This document shows, piece after piece, positions 52,939-61,968 of a stretch of 64,000 nt of DNA. Source of the stretch: Bacillota bacterium (lineage in GTDB: Bacteria; Bacillota; Clostridia; Acetivibrionales; DTU013). Position 1 is the stretch's first letter, and every line of letters starts with the position of its first letter. A program made the translations under genes and the position numbers. The notes beneath the pieces were generated by a model. It searched no databases. It saw only the letters and a list, made by a program, of their open reading frames with translations, and was not told the DNA's origin. The stretch lies in the NCBI GenBank assembly GCA_023409735.1, contig JAEYRB010000048.1, positions 1 through 64,000 of the forward strand. The letters run 5' to 3'.

Positions 52939-52974
52939 GTAACAAAAGTAACAAAAGTTACAAAAGTTACAGAA
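52939..52974. repeat. Tandem 9-bp repeat, four units of GTAACAAAA
   Basis: GTAACAAAA (52939, 52948), GTTACAAAA (52957) and GTTACAGAA (52966-52974), just upstream of the ybaK ribosome site. Confidence 0.8.
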
Positions 52975-53010
52975 GACTAATAATGTAAAAGTATATATGA
53001 GAGGGCTACA

Positions 53011-53496
53011 ATGGACAAGTTAAAGACTAATGCCATGCGTGCATTGGACAAGGCCGGTTTAAAATATAACACTCACGAATATCAGGCCTCAGACGGACAG
53101 ATCGACGGCGTATCAGTGGCAGAAAAGATGGGTATTCCGGTTGAATATGTTTATAAAACGCTTGTAACACAAGGCCACAGCAGGAACTACTATGTATTTG
53201 TGATACCGGTAGCATGTGAGCTTGATTTAAAAGCGGCTGCAAGATCTGTAGGCGAAAAATCCGTAGAAATGATAAAGGTAGCAGATATAAATAAGATTAC
53301 CGGTTATATAAGGGGTGGCTGCTCGCCGATAGGCATGAAAAAGAATTATACAACTGTAATTGACTCGTCATGCACGGCACTGGACAAGATCATATTCAGC
53401 GCAGGGAAAATAGGCCATCAGATAGAAATGAATCCTATGGACCTGGTTGCACTATTGAACTGTAAAACTGAAGCAATTGCTATAGCGCAAAATTAG
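53011..53496 (+). CDS. ybaK: Cys-tRNA(Pro)/Cys-tRNA deacylase YbaK
   Basis: A 161-residue YbaK/EbsC-type aminoacyl-tRNA deacylase that removes cysteine from mischarged tRNA-Pro. Typical features: MDKLKTNAMRALDKAGLKY start, VYKTLVTQG with the conserved lysine, CELDLKAAARSVGEKSVEM and RGGCSPIGMKK (about 105-115). GAGAGGG precedes ATG 53011. No proS neighbour is present. Confidence 0.93.
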   Translation: MDKLKTNAMRALDKAGLKYNTHEYQASDGQIDGVSVAEKMGIPVEYVYKTLVTQGHSRNYYVFVIPVACELDLKAAARSVGEKSVEMIKVADINKITGYIRGGCSPIGMKKNYTTVIDSSCTALDKIIFSAGKIGHQIEMNPMDLVALLNCKTEAIAIAQN

Positions 53497-53905
53497 TCCA
53501 ATAGCAGTACTCAGACATTTTTGAATAGCGGTATTATAGCTTTATCGATAAACAAAGAAATGTGCATGCAAAGTTCTATTTATATAGTATTTATATATTG
53601 ATAAGTTAAACTTTTGAGCACTTAATTATATAGTTGCCATGTAGGAGCTGTAGCTGTAATTATATTTATCGATATATTTATGTAATGATAAAAAATCTGT
53701 ATTAGGGTTAATTAATTAAATAATAAGGGGACTCCTATTAAAAAAATATTATCAATTACGCGAAATCAAAATTTCGTGTAATTGGAAGGGGCAAATATAT
53801 TGAAAATACCTATTTTTTAGTTTATTATTAATTTATCAACTATTACTTAAGAATTTTTATCAAACAGCTCTAAATAAATTATTTGCTTTGTGAGGTCTTA
53901 TACAA
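53497..53905. other. AT-rich spacer upstream of the Xer-type recombinase
   Basis: 409 bases with no gene. The main structure is the hairpin CAATTACGCGAAAT (53753-53766) with ATTTCGTGTAATTG (53771-53784), 14 pairs with one wobble and loop CAAA. It is followed by GGAAGGGG and not by a T-run, so it may be an operator, recombination-linked site or leader stem rather than a terminator. Confidence 0.45.
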
Positions 53906-54898
53906 ATGAAGAAAACTGTAAATGATTTTGAAATGCCTCCAATACTTCGCGACTTTCTTAGTTACATGCAAACTATTAAAGGAAAATCCTCAAATACTGT
54001 TCAGGTATATTTTTATGATTTAAGAGTCTTTTTTAGATTTATGAAGCTTAATAAAAATCTTGTCAGTCATAACGTGGATTTTAATGACATACAAATTGCA
54101 GATATTGACATTGATTTAATAAAAAAAATTACGCTTAGCGATTTGTATGCATTTATGGCTTTTGTGAGCAATGATCGTGATAATTCATCATATGCCCGTG
54201 CCCGTAAGGTTTCAAGCCTTAAATCATTTTTTAAATACCTTACATTTAAGGTCAAGCTTATTGATACAAATCCTGCAACTGAGCTTGAAACGCCTAAAAT
54301 AATAAAAAGATTGCCAAGATATCTTAATGTTGAAGAAAGCAAACAATTATTACAATCAATTGATGGTCAGTTTTCTGAACGTGATTATGCAATAATTACC
54401 ATATTTTTGAATTGTGGACTGCGTTTGTCCGAATTAGTAGGGATTAATCTAAATAACATTAAAGATAATAACATAAATGGCGGGAAAACCTTGACAGTTA
54501 TAGGAAAAGGCAATAAAGAACGCAGTGTTCCTCTCAATAACGCATGTGTTAAGGCTCTGGAGGCTTATATGAGGGTCCGCCCTGCCGACGGTCTGAAGGA
54601 TAGAAATGCGCTTTTTATAAGCTCGCGCAAACAAAGGATCAGTAAGGAATCTGTTCAAAAAATAGTTAAGAAATACATACGAGCTGCCGGGCTTGATCCG
54701 GAGCGTTATTCAACTCATAAGCTAAGGCATACGGCTGCCACACTGATGTATAAGTACGGCCATGTTGATATACGCGCACTGCAGGAGCTGCTTGGCCACG
54801 AAAGTATTTCAACGACACAGATTTACACGCATCTTGATAGCAATCAGCTAAGAAATGCTGTTGATAGCAATCCACTTGCGGACTATGGCAAGGAATAG
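53906..54898 (+). CDS. Tyrosine recombinase, XerC/XerD-like
   Basis: A 330-residue tyrosine recombinase with SAM-like N-terminal core-binding domain (about 10-120) and catalytic domain. All active residues are visible: Arg173 (GLRLSEL), Lys201 (GKGNKER), His271 and Arg274 (HKLRHT), His298 (LGHES) and nucleophile Tyr307 (IYTHL). Length suits XerC/XerD. No phage genes, attachment repeats or clear dif site flank it, so chromosome-dimer resolution or an orphan Xer role is more likely than an integrase. GTGAGGT lies about 10 bases before the ATG. Confidence 0.9.
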   Translation: MKKTVNDFEMPPILRDFLSYMQTIKGKSSNTVQVYFYDLRVFFRFMKLNKNLVSHNVDFNDIQIADIDIDLIKKITLSDLYAFMAFVSNDRDNSSYARARKVSSLKSFFKYLTFKVKLIDTNPATELETPKIIKRLPRYLNVEESKQLLQSIDGQFSERDYAIITIFLNCGLRLSELVGINLNNIKDNNINGGKTLTVIGKGNKERSVPLNNACVKALEAYMRVRPADGLKDRNALFISSRKQRISKESVQKIVKKYIRAAGLDPERYSTHKLRHTAATLMYKYGHVDIRALQELLGHESISTTQIYTHLDSNQLRNAVDSNPLADYGKE

Positions 54899-54961
54899 AA
54901 ATAATTGTCCAAATTGACCAATATTTTAGCATATCTTGGTTAATACTGATAAAAACAGTTA

Positions 54962-54990
54962 TTTACTTATATGATAAATTTCATTATAAT
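54962..54990 (+). promoter_or_regulatory. Promoter upstream of the LCP gene
   Basis: TTTACT (54962-54967) and TATAAT (54985-54990) with a 17-base spacer, about 150 bases before the LCP start. Confidence 0.55.
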
Positions 54991-55140
54991 AATATGTATT
55001 GTTTTTGAGTGCTAAACTTTTGATAATATTACATGGAAAGTATATTCAGAACTTTTTGAAGCAACTTCTTATATTGTATAGAACCACTTTTTAAGCAGTC
55101 AAAAACATAAATTAAAATGACGATCAGAGGTCTTTTACAT

Positions 55141-56244
55141 ATGAACTTGCGTAAGTTTTATTTTATTTTAACCATAATCGTGTCCAGCGTCCTCTTTTGT
55201 GCAGGTGCAGGAGTTTTGTATTATGTTAACAGCAATATGATCGCTGCAGATGCATCAGCGATGAATGATGATAACTCAATTAATAAAATATTTCAACCCT
55301 TCATGATGAGCAAACAGCCTTTTAACGTGCTTCTTTTAGGCGGAGACAAGGTCAATAATAATGCGGATACTATAATGATTGCTAATTTTGATCCTGCTAC
55401 ATGTAAGGTAAATATTATGTCAGTGCCAAGGGATACTAAGGTTACTATTGAAGGAAAAGAAAGAAAAATAAACTACTCTTTTCCCCATGGCGGAGTTGAA
55501 TTGACAGTTAAGACTGCTTCAGAGCTTCTTGGCATAAATATAAAGTATTATGCCTTTGTCGATACTGCTGCTTTCAGAGAGATCATAGATATACTGGGCG
55601 GTGTTGATTACTATGTACCTGTTGATATGAATTATGATGACCCGTTGCAGAATCTTCATATACATCTTAAAAAAGGCCAACAGACGCTCACCGGTGAAAA
55701 AGCTGAACAGTATGTGCGTTTCCGTAAGCCAAATAAGTGGAATAGTGAAATTAAGAAATATTATGATGGTAGTGATATTAAAAGAACTGAAGCGCAGCAG
55801 AAGTTTATGAAGGAATTAATGAAGCAAAAACTAACACTTCAATATTTACCTAAATTGAACAGTGTAGTTGAAACTGTTTTTGACAACGTTGAAACCAACA
55901 TGGCATTAAACGAAGTTATTAAGCTTACAGGTTATATAAATAAGTTCGATATTAATAACGTAACGTTTATCCCAATGCCAGGAACGACTTATGACGCTTC
56001 CCCCTGGTACTATTTATGCGATGTAGAAAGTACGAGGCAGATCATGGCTGAAAGCTTTATTTGTAATGACAGCTTTGTAAAAATAGATGAAAAAGCAAAG
56101 AATGCCTATAATAATAAAAATACTAAACCAGCCAGCTCAAGCAAAGCTAAAGATACTGAAAAAGCCAAAGGGACAGGCACAAAGAATAATAATCCATCCA
56201 ATGCGGAATCCTCTCTGCCAAGTGCAGGTACTGATGACCCATGA
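55141..56244 (+). CDS. LytR-CpsA-Psr (LCP) family protein
   Basis: A 367-residue LCP protein expected to attach anionic polymers or glycans to peptidoglycan outside the membrane. A signal anchor (about 7-29) is followed by the LCP domain (about 50-280) with LLLGGDKVNNNADTIMIA, MSVPRDTKV, YYAFVDTAAFREIIDILGG and AEQYVRFRKPNKW. The last 50 residues are Ser/Lys/Thr-rich and probably disordered. AGAGGT (55125-55130) supports ATG 55141 over an in-frame ATG at 55117. Its stop overlaps a broken DUF1508 frame. Confidence 0.92.
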   Translation: MNLRKFYFILTIIVSSVLFCAGAGVLYYVNSNMIAADASAMNDDNSINKIFQPFMMSKQPFNVLLLGGDKVNNNADTIMIANFDPATCKVNIMSVPRDTKVTIEGKERKINYSFPHGGVELTVKTASELLGINIKYYAFVDTAAFREIIDILGGVDYYVPVDMNYDDPLQNLHIHLKKGQQTLTGEKAEQYVRFRKPNKWNSEIKKYYDGSDIKRTEAQQKFMKELMKQKLTLQYLPKLNSVVETVFDNVETNMALNEVIKLTGYINKFDINNVTFIPMPGTTYDASPWYYLCDVESTRQIMAESFICNDSFVKIDEKAKNAYNNKNTKPASSSKAKDTEKAKGTGTKNNNPSNAESSLPSAGTDDP

Positions 56245-56428
56245 TATTTGATGTAATCCATGTCTGTGAAGTCTATAGGATAAATCGGGCGAGTTTCGAT
56301 TCAGACTTAAAGCTAAAAATGGTCAGATAATAGCTGTCAGTGAATCATACAAAGCGATTTCAAGCTGTATGAACGTTATTGAATCAGTTAAAAAGAATGC
56401 TGCGGACGCTCAAATCATCGAGGAATAA
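56241..56428 (+). pseudogene. Frameshifted DUF1508 (YegP-like) gene
   Basis: From ATG 56241 (overlapping the LCP stop as ATGA) one frame reads MIFDVIHVCEVY. After TAT at 56274-56276 the family's next residues continue in another frame from 56279: DKSGEFRFRLKAKNGQIIAV, then SESYKAISSCMNVIESVKKN, ending at TAA 56426-56428. DUF1508 proteins read ...YKD-x-x-GEFRFRLKAxNGQII, so TATAGGAT here looks like TATAAGGAT with one base lost. Restored length would be about 62 residues. The second frame has no upstream start because TAG (56276-56278) closes it. Confidence 0.75.
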
Positions 56429-56472
56429 CAAAACTACTTATATAACCAAATAATCAGCAGTAACAAAGCTAA

Positions 56473-56528
56473 TTAAAGCCGCGGAAAAAAGGAATCTACT
56501 TACAAAATACTCCTCTCCACGGCTTTAA
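56473..56528. terminator. Hairpin between convergent genes
   Basis: TTAAAGCCGCGGA (56473-56485) and TCCACGGCTTTAA (56516-56528) pair with a single mismatch around a 30-base loop, followed on both strands by AT-rich sequence. It lies between the plus-strand LCP/DUF1508 and minus-strand aminopeptidase genes. Confidence 0.6.
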
Positions 56529-56579
56529 ATTAATTAACTGTGCTGTTATTTCTTATTATTTCTATTAATATTTCTCTTT

Positions 56580-58010
56580 TTATTTCATTGTATAAAACAC
56601 CTTATAAGCATTTAACATAGCATAAAGATCCATTTTACTTATAATTTCAAACGGAGAATGCATCGATAATACAGCCAATCCGCAGTCCACAACTTCTATT
56701 CCAAGGTTGGCATCATACATTGCAATGGTTCCCCCGCCTCCAATATCAACCTTTCCAAGCTCACCTGTCTGCCATACGATATTATTGTCATCAAACAGCT
56801 TTCTTAATTCAGCAAGGAATTCAGCGTTAGCATCACTTGCATCATACTTCCCTCTTGATCCGGTGTATTTCTGAACTGCTATTCCGCGGCCCAAATACGT
56901 TGCGTTATTTTTTTCAAATACGTTATCATAGTTCGGATCAACTGCTGCATTGACATCAGCAGATAACATTTTTGAGTTAGTAAGGCATGCTCTGAGCTTT
57001 AAGCTTGAGTAGTCATCTGTAAGTGATATCAAATTCGCAATAAAGTCCTGCAATACTTGTGATTGAGCTCCGGTATTACCTGCACTCCCTATTTCCTCTT
57101 TATCAGTTAGAAGACATATTGATGTACGCTCAGGAATGTCTTGTGCAAAAATAGCTCTAAGCGCGGGATAAGCACAAACTCTGTCATCATGTCCGTAAGC
57201 ACCTATCATGCTTTTATCAAAACCAACATCTCTGGCTTTTTGTGCAGGTACAATTTCGAGCTCTGCAGACTGAAAGTCTTTTTCTACTATGCCGTAACGC
57301 TTATATAAAATACTTAATATGTTAAGCTTTACCTTTTCCTTGACCTTCTCATCTTTATAAGGCATAGATCCCAAGAGAACATTTAATCCTTCGCCTGTTA
57401 TAAATTCATTCATTTTCTTTGACATCTGTTCCTGAGCAAGATGCGGAAGAAGATCAGTTATAGTAAAAACAGGATCATCATCATTCTCGCCAATTACTAT
57501 GTTAACCTTAGTTCCATCACCTTTAAATACTACGCCATGTATTGCCAGTGGAAGAGTAAGCCACTGGTACTTTTTTATTCCGCCGTAATAATGTGTTTTA
57601 AAAAGCGCAAAATTAATGTCTTCATAAAGAGGATTCTGTTTCAGATCGAGTCTGGGAGAATCTATATGAGCGCCTAAAATGTTGGTTCCTTCAGACAATG
57701 GTTGTTTTCCTATTACTGCAAATACAGCTGACTTCTTCTTGTTTATAAAATATACCTTTGTACCGGGAGCAAGCTTCTTATCCTCCTTTAAAAGCTTTTC
57801 AAGAGAAATAAAACCTGCATCCAGTGCTGCTTTCTCAGCATTTGCAGTGAACTCTCTTTCTGTTTTTGAGGCATCGAGGAATGCTTTGTACTCCTCGCTA
57901 AAATCAAAAGCTTTCTTTACATCCTCATCAGTAAATTTGTCCCATACGGTTTCTTGCTTGAAGGATAACAATTCCTGGAGCTTCTGGCCTTCGGTCTTCA
58001 CTTCTTCCAT
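56580..58010 (-). CDS. M18 family zinc aminopeptidase
   Basis: A 476-residue M18 (aminopeptidase I-like) enzyme that trims N-terminal residues in the cytoplasm. Metal and catalytic segments: GAHIDSPRLDLKQNPLYED, GAYGHDDRVCAYPALRA, LTDKEEIGSAGNTGAQS, DVNAAVDPNYDNVF and SMHSPFEI near the end. AGGAGG (complement of 58018-58023) selects the ATG at 58010 over one 13 codons upstream. It follows mnmA on the same strand by 176 bases. Confidence 0.93.
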   Translation of the reverse strand: MEEVKTEGQKLQELLSFKQETVWDKFTDEDVKKAFDFSEEYKAFLDASKTEREFTANAEKAALDAGFISLEKLLKEDKKLAPGTKVYFINKKKSAVFAVIGKQPLSEGTNILGAHIDSPRLDLKQNPLYEDINFALFKTHYYGGIKKYQWLTLPLAIHGVVFKGDGTKVNIVIGENDDDPVFTITDLLPHLAQEQMSKKMNEFITGEGLNVLLGSMPYKDEKVKEKVKLNILSILYKRYGIVEKDFQSAELEIVPAQKARDVGFDKSMIGAYGHDDRVCAYPALRAIFAQDIPERTSICLLTDKEEIGSAGNTGAQSQVLQDFIANLISLTDDYSSLKLRACLTNSKMLSADVNAAVDPNYDNVFEKNNATYLGRGIAVQKYTGSRGKYDASDANAEFLAELRKLFDDNNIVWQTGELGKVDIGGGGTIAMYDANLGIEVVDCGLAVLSMHSPFEIISKMDLYAMLNAYKVFYTMK

Positions 58011-58186
58011 AATAAGTCCTCCTATAATCAAAAATTTAATATAATACATTATTTAGAAATCATTTCATATCAATATTATATACTACAAATTCGACTTTAT
58101 ATCTTAAATTTCAAACTTGCTGCAACTACAGTTTCAGCATAAGTCACCAGCAGCGTTTTAATGTGCGTCGAATGTAAGTACTTTTT

Positions 58187-59341
58187 CTAATCTATTACTC
58201 CACCACCGACTATGGTATCACCATCATAAAAAACAACAGATTGTCCAGGTGTTACAGCACGCTGAGGTTCATCAAAATGAACACATACTCTGTTTTCAGC
58301 AAGCGGCTTTATAACTGCATCAGCTTCCCTTGCGGAATACCTTATTTTAGCCTTTACTCTCATCTCATCAGTTAAATCCGGTATTGATATGTAATTAGTA
58401 TAGGAGGCTGTAAGGCTATTGGAAAAGACATCAGACTCATCTCCTAATACTACAGAATTATCCTCGTGCCGAACAGCGACAACGTAGACAGGCTTACCAA
58501 ACGATATTCCAAGTCCTTTTCTCTGACCTACCGTATAATTGATGATACCCCTGTGCATACCAAGCCTATTCCCTTTTGTATCCACGAAATATCCAGGTTT
58601 TATACTTGTATTAGTATTTTCTTGTACATACCGGCTATAGTCGTCATCCTCAATGAAGCATATTTCCATGCTGTCGGGCTTTGTTGCCACAGGTAAGCTT
58701 AATTTACCTGCTATATTCCTTACCTGCTCCTTCGAATATCCTTCTAATGGAAATATAGCTCTGGAAAGCTGCTCCTGCGTAAGCCTATAAAGTGCATAGG
58801 TCTGATCCTTTGCTGAAGTTGCAGATTTTTTGAGCAGGAACCTTCCGGATGAAGTATCGTAGGTTATTCGCGCATAGTGCCCTGTTGCGACATGATCAAT
58901 ACCCATTTCCATTGCTTTATTGAGCATTGCGCCGAATTTAAGATGCCTGTTACAGACAATACATGGATTAGGAGTCCTTCCTGCCAAATATTCATTTGTA
59001 AAGTAATCTATTACCTCTTTTTTAAAGATATCTGTAAAATCAAATACATAATGCTTGATCCCAAGCTGCATTGCAACCTTTTGCGCGTCTTCAACAGCTG
59101 ATGATGAATTAGTTTCATCATCAGCTGTACCAGATACTATATTGGCTGCATTATCTGCACCTGATGACAAACTCGCTGCGTCAGTTGTACCCGTTGGATT
59201 AGCTATTCTACTCTTGTTATCCTCAGGCTTCAGCTTAAGGGTTGCACCAACGACCTCATACCCCTGTTCCAGCAGGACAGCGGCGGCTACTGAGCTATCT
59301 ACGCCGCCGCTCATGCCTACTAATACTTTACCTTTTGACAT
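58187..59341 (-). CDS. mnmA: tRNA-specific 2-thiouridylase MnmA
   Basis: A 384-residue MnmA that thiolates U34 of tRNA using sulfur from IscS. PP-loop GMSGGVDSS (9-17); catalytic cysteines in TPNPCIVCNRHLKFG and PDSMEICFIEDDD; YTVGQRKGLGISFGKPVYV follows. Between ATLKL and AVEDAQKVA (about 37-82) it has a Ser/Thr/Ala/Asp-rich stretch about 26 residues longer than in the paralogue at 10249, and lacks the CCS motif usual there. It starts six bases after iscU, so iscR-iscS-iscU-mnmA is one operon with a direct sulfur flow. Confidence 0.93.
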   Translation of the reverse strand: MSKGKVLVGMSGGVDSSVAAAVLLEQGYEVVGATLKLKPEDNKSRIANPTGTTDAASLSSGADNAANIVSGTADDETNSSSAVEDAQKVAMQLGIKHYVFDFTDIFKKEVIDYFTNEYLAGRTPNPCIVCNRHLKFGAMLNKAMEMGIDHVATGHYARITYDTSSGRFLLKKSATSAKDQTYALYRLTQEQLSRAIFPLEGYSKEQVRNIAGKLSLPVATKPDSMEICFIEDDDYSRYVQENTNTSIKPGYFVDTKGNRLGMHRGIINYTVGQRKGLGISFGKPVYVVAVRHEDNSVVLGDESDVFSNSLTASYTNYISIPDLTDEMRVKAKIRYSAREADAVIKPLAENRVCVHFDEPQRAVTPGQSVVFYDGDTIVGGGVID

Positions 59342-59347
59342 TCTCGT

Positions 59348-59797
59348 TTATTCCTCTTCATCTATATCGTGATGTACGTCATCGCATCTTCTGCAGCAGC
59401 TTTCACATTGCTCTGAAGAATCATCAATAAGTCCGTTTTTACGTTGATAATCCTCAATTGCTGATTTGATTGCTTCCTCAGCAAGATTTGAGCAGTGCAT
59501 TTTAACCGGAGGCAGTCCATCCAGAGCTTCAGCAACTGCCTGATTAGTTATCTTGAGTGCTTCATCTACAGTTTTGCCCTTTACAAGCTCTGTAGCCATA
59601 CTGCTTGTAGCAACAGCTGCGCCACAGCCGAAGGTTTTAAATTTTGCGTCAACTATAATATCGTTCTCTATTTTCAGGTACATCTTCATTATATCGCCGC
59701 ATTTTGGATTACCAACCTGGCCAACGCCGTTTGCGTCGTCTATCTCACCAACATTTCTAGGATTCATAAAATGGTCCATTACTTTTTCACTATACAT
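59348..59797 (-). CDS. iscU: Fe-S cluster scaffold IscU/NifU-type
   Basis: A 149-residue Fe-S scaffold. The three ligand cysteines are in GNPKCGDIM, FGCGAAVATSS and MHCSNLAEEAI. The C-terminus adds a tail beyond the usual end, rich in Cys, His and acidic residues (QCESCCRRCDDVHHDIDEEE), that may bind metal. GAGGGAT (complement of 59803-59809) supports the ATG at 59797; an in-frame ATG six codons upstream is less likely. It works with IscS, encoded just upstream. Confidence 0.95.
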   Translation of the reverse strand: MYSEKVMDHFMNPRNVGEIDDANGVGQVGNPKCGDIMKMYLKIENDIIVDAKFKTFGCGAAVATSSMATELVKGKTVDEALKITNQAVAEALDGLPPVKMHCSNLAEEAIKSAIEDYQRKNGLIDDSSEQCESCCRRCDDVHHDIDEEE

Positions 59798-59881
59798 AAT
59801 ACATCCCTCTTTCATCGCTTATCTAAAGTCTTTAATATATTCCTAGCAGCTATCGATCTCTATATCAGTCTCTTATACAAA

Positions 59882-61066
59882 TTACTTATTTTTTCTCGTA
59901 TACTCCTCATAAAGTGGAGACATTTCTCTCAGTCTTTGAACTATACCCGGAAGTATTTCTACAAGATAGTCTACATCCTCATCATTATTATCCCGACCGA
60001 AGGTAATTCTCAGCGAGCCGTGAGCCTTTTCATGCGGAAGTCCTATTGCCAGAAGTACATGAGATGGATCGAGAGAGCCTGAGGTACAGGCTGATCCACT
60101 TGAAGCAGCTACACCTTTCATATCCAAAAGCAGCAGCAGTGATTCACCCTCAATAAATTCAAATGAGAAGTTAACATTACCGGGAAGTCTCTTATGCCTG
60201 TCTCCATTTAGCTTAACAAAAGGAATTCTTTTTTCTACCTCACCAATTGTCCTATCTCTGAGTGCAGTAAGCTTATTATTATATTGCTCCATATCCTGCA
60301 TTGCTAATTCTATTGCCCTCCCAAGTCCTACAATAGCGGGAACATTTTCTGTGCTGGCCCTTCTGCCTCTTTCCTGAGCACCGCCATGCATAAATGATGT
60401 AATCTTTACGCCCTTTCTTACAAAAAGAGCTCCTACACCCTTCGGGCCATAAAATTTATGACTTGATAATGAAAGCAGGTCTATGTTCATATCATTAACA
60501 TTTATAGCTACATTTCCTACGGCCTGTACAGCATCAGTGTGGAAGTATATACCCTTTTCCTTTGCTATTTTTCCAATTTCAGTAATAGGCTGTATTGTTC
60601 CGATCTCGTTGTTTGCAAACATGATCGATATAAGTATTGTGTCGGGTCTTATTGCAGCCTTTACCTGATCGGCCGTTACTAGACCGTTTTCATCAACCGG
60701 AAGATATGTTACATCAAAGCCGTCACTTTCAAGGTACTGGCAGGTGTGAAGTACTGCGTGATGTTCAATATTAGTAGTTATTATATGCCTGCCCTTTTGT
60801 CTGTTGGCATACGCTACTCCCTTTACAGCCCAGTTATCTGCCTCAGTTCCTGAGCCTGTGAAAAAGATCTCCTTTGGCTGTGCACCAAGAGCCTTAGCAA
60901 CCTTTTCTCTGGCTTCCTCTACAGCACTTTTGGTTTCTCTGCCGTAGGAATATATCGTAGACGGATTGCCGAATTTCTCACTGAAATACGGCAGCATTGT
61001 ATCAAGAACTTCCTTTCTGACTGCCGTTGTTGCAGCATGGTCTAAATATATATTTCTTTCGCTCAT
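59882..61066 (-). CDS. iscS: Cysteine desulfurase IscS
   Basis: A 394-residue NifS/IscS-type PLP enzyme that releases sulfur from cysteine for Fe-S clusters and tRNA thiolation. It has YLDHAATTAVRKEVL, IEHHAVLHTC, the PLP lysine in SSHKFYGPKG and the persulfide cysteine in SGSACTSGSLDPSH. AAGGAG just upstream of the start is the ribosome site. It lies between iscR and iscU on the same strand. Confidence 0.96.
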   Translation of the reverse strand: MSERNIYLDHAATTAVRKEVLDTMLPYFSEKFGNPSTIYSYGRETKSAVEEAREKVAKALGAQPKEIFFTGSGTEADNWAVKGVAYANRQKGRHIITTNIEHHAVLHTCQYLESDGFDVTYLPVDENGLVTADQVKAAIRPDTILISIMFANNEIGTIQPITEIGKIAKEKGIYFHTDAVQAVGNVAINVNDMNIDLLSLSSHKFYGPKGVGALFVRKGVKITSFMHGGAQERGRRASTENVPAIVGLGRAIELAMQDMEQYNNKLTALRDRTIGEVEKRIPFVKLNGDRHKRLPGNVNFSFEFIEGESLLLLLDMKGVAASSGSACTSGSLDPSHVLLAIGLPHEKAHGSLRITFGRDNNDEDVDYLVEILPGIVQRLREMSPLYEEYTRKNK

Positions 61067-61311
61067 ATTTAACAGCTCCTTCGTAATAAGTTATTACATT
61101 TATGTTATCTAAATAATACTTTCCACTTTTTGCATTGTAAAAACACATTCTTTAATATTTATTTCAAAAATGTTATGTTACATATTGTAAACTCGATATA
61201 ATGTCATGATGTCCTGCTATTACTTAAATCCGTAATTCTCAAAATTATAACGAGGTTAAAAATCACATTTCCAACTAGCTAAAATGCTTCGGCGCGGTCC
61301 TCGGACTTTTC

Positions 61312-61761
61312 TTATAAGCAGCAGTGGCTGTCTGAATGTTCTCTTCCCTTTCTGAATTCATCTGCAAGCTGTTTAAGTGTAATACTGTCTGTAACCTGAT
61401 CAATGCCGCTTTGTATCATAGCCCATACATTCTTGGTAACAAAGCAGTTATAGCTGCTCTCACATTTTTCACCGCTTCGGGCTGCACATTTATGCCCAAC
61501 CAGCGGGCCCTCAAGTGGCCTTAAAATATCGCCAACTGTTATTTTTTCAGCTCCTTCTGCGAGCTCATAGCCACCCAGTGAACCACGAGCACTTTTTACA
61601 AGACCGGCTTTCTTAAGTATGGCAAAAAGCTGCTCAAGATAGTTTTCAGAAAGCCCTTGTCTTTCAGCTATGCTCTTTAGTGCAACATGTCCCTCTTCGT
61701 TATGGACAGCCAGGTCTATCATTGCCTGCAATCCGTATCTGCCCTTTGTAGAAAACTTCAT
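61312..61761 (-). CDS. iscR: Rrf2-family regulator IscR
   Basis: A 149-residue Rrf2 regulator of the IscR type: MKFSTKGRYGLQAMIDLAVH start, GLSENYLEQLFAILKKAGL recognition helix region and three cysteines in CAARSGEKCESSYNC, the expected [2Fe-2S] site. It ends in HCCL. GGGGGGAGA (complement of 61764-61772) selects the ATG 61761 over one 12 codons upstream. First gene of the isc operon; it probably represses its own promoter, where a palindrome is present. Confidence 0.93.
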   Translation of the reverse strand: MKFSTKGRYGLQAMIDLAVHNEEGHVALKSIAERQGLSENYLEQLFAILKKAGLVKSARGSLGGYELAEGAEKITVGDILRPLEGPLVGHKCAARSGEKCESSYNCFVTKNVWAMIQSGIDQVTDSITLKQLADEFRKGREHSDSHCCL

Positions 61762-61828
61762 TTCATCTCCCCCCAAAAGGAAATCGTTTAGGAACAATTC
61801 CTAGTAATTTACTTGGTTATTTTATAAT

Positions 61829-61857
61829 AGAATAACACTAGTGTTTGATGCTGTCAA
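61829..61857 (-). promoter_or_regulatory. isc operon promoter with internal palindrome
   Basis: On the minus strand, -35 TTGACA (61857-61852) and -10 TATTCT (61834-61829) are separated by 17 bases. The perfect 12-bp palindrome AACACTAGTGTT (61834-61845) lies in the spacer and touches the -10, a good place for IscR to block transcription. Confidence 0.7.
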
Positions 61858-61968
61858 TAAAAATATACTTTGATAATATTTAAGAAAAATTTCATTAATA
61901 GAAACTGAATAAATGAAGTTATCCAAACAAATGATACATTTAATAAAACTAATTCGGAGGGATAAAGT

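Noticed and set aside
53640..53700. dif-like site near the Xer-type recombinase
   Set aside because: ATATATTTATGTAATG is only partly like the Firmicute dif right half and no left half or correct 28-bp spacing is present.
53906..54898. Phage or integrative-element integrase
   Set aside because: No tRNA, attachment-site repeats, phage genes or conjugation genes flank it, and the size and motifs suit an Xer protein.
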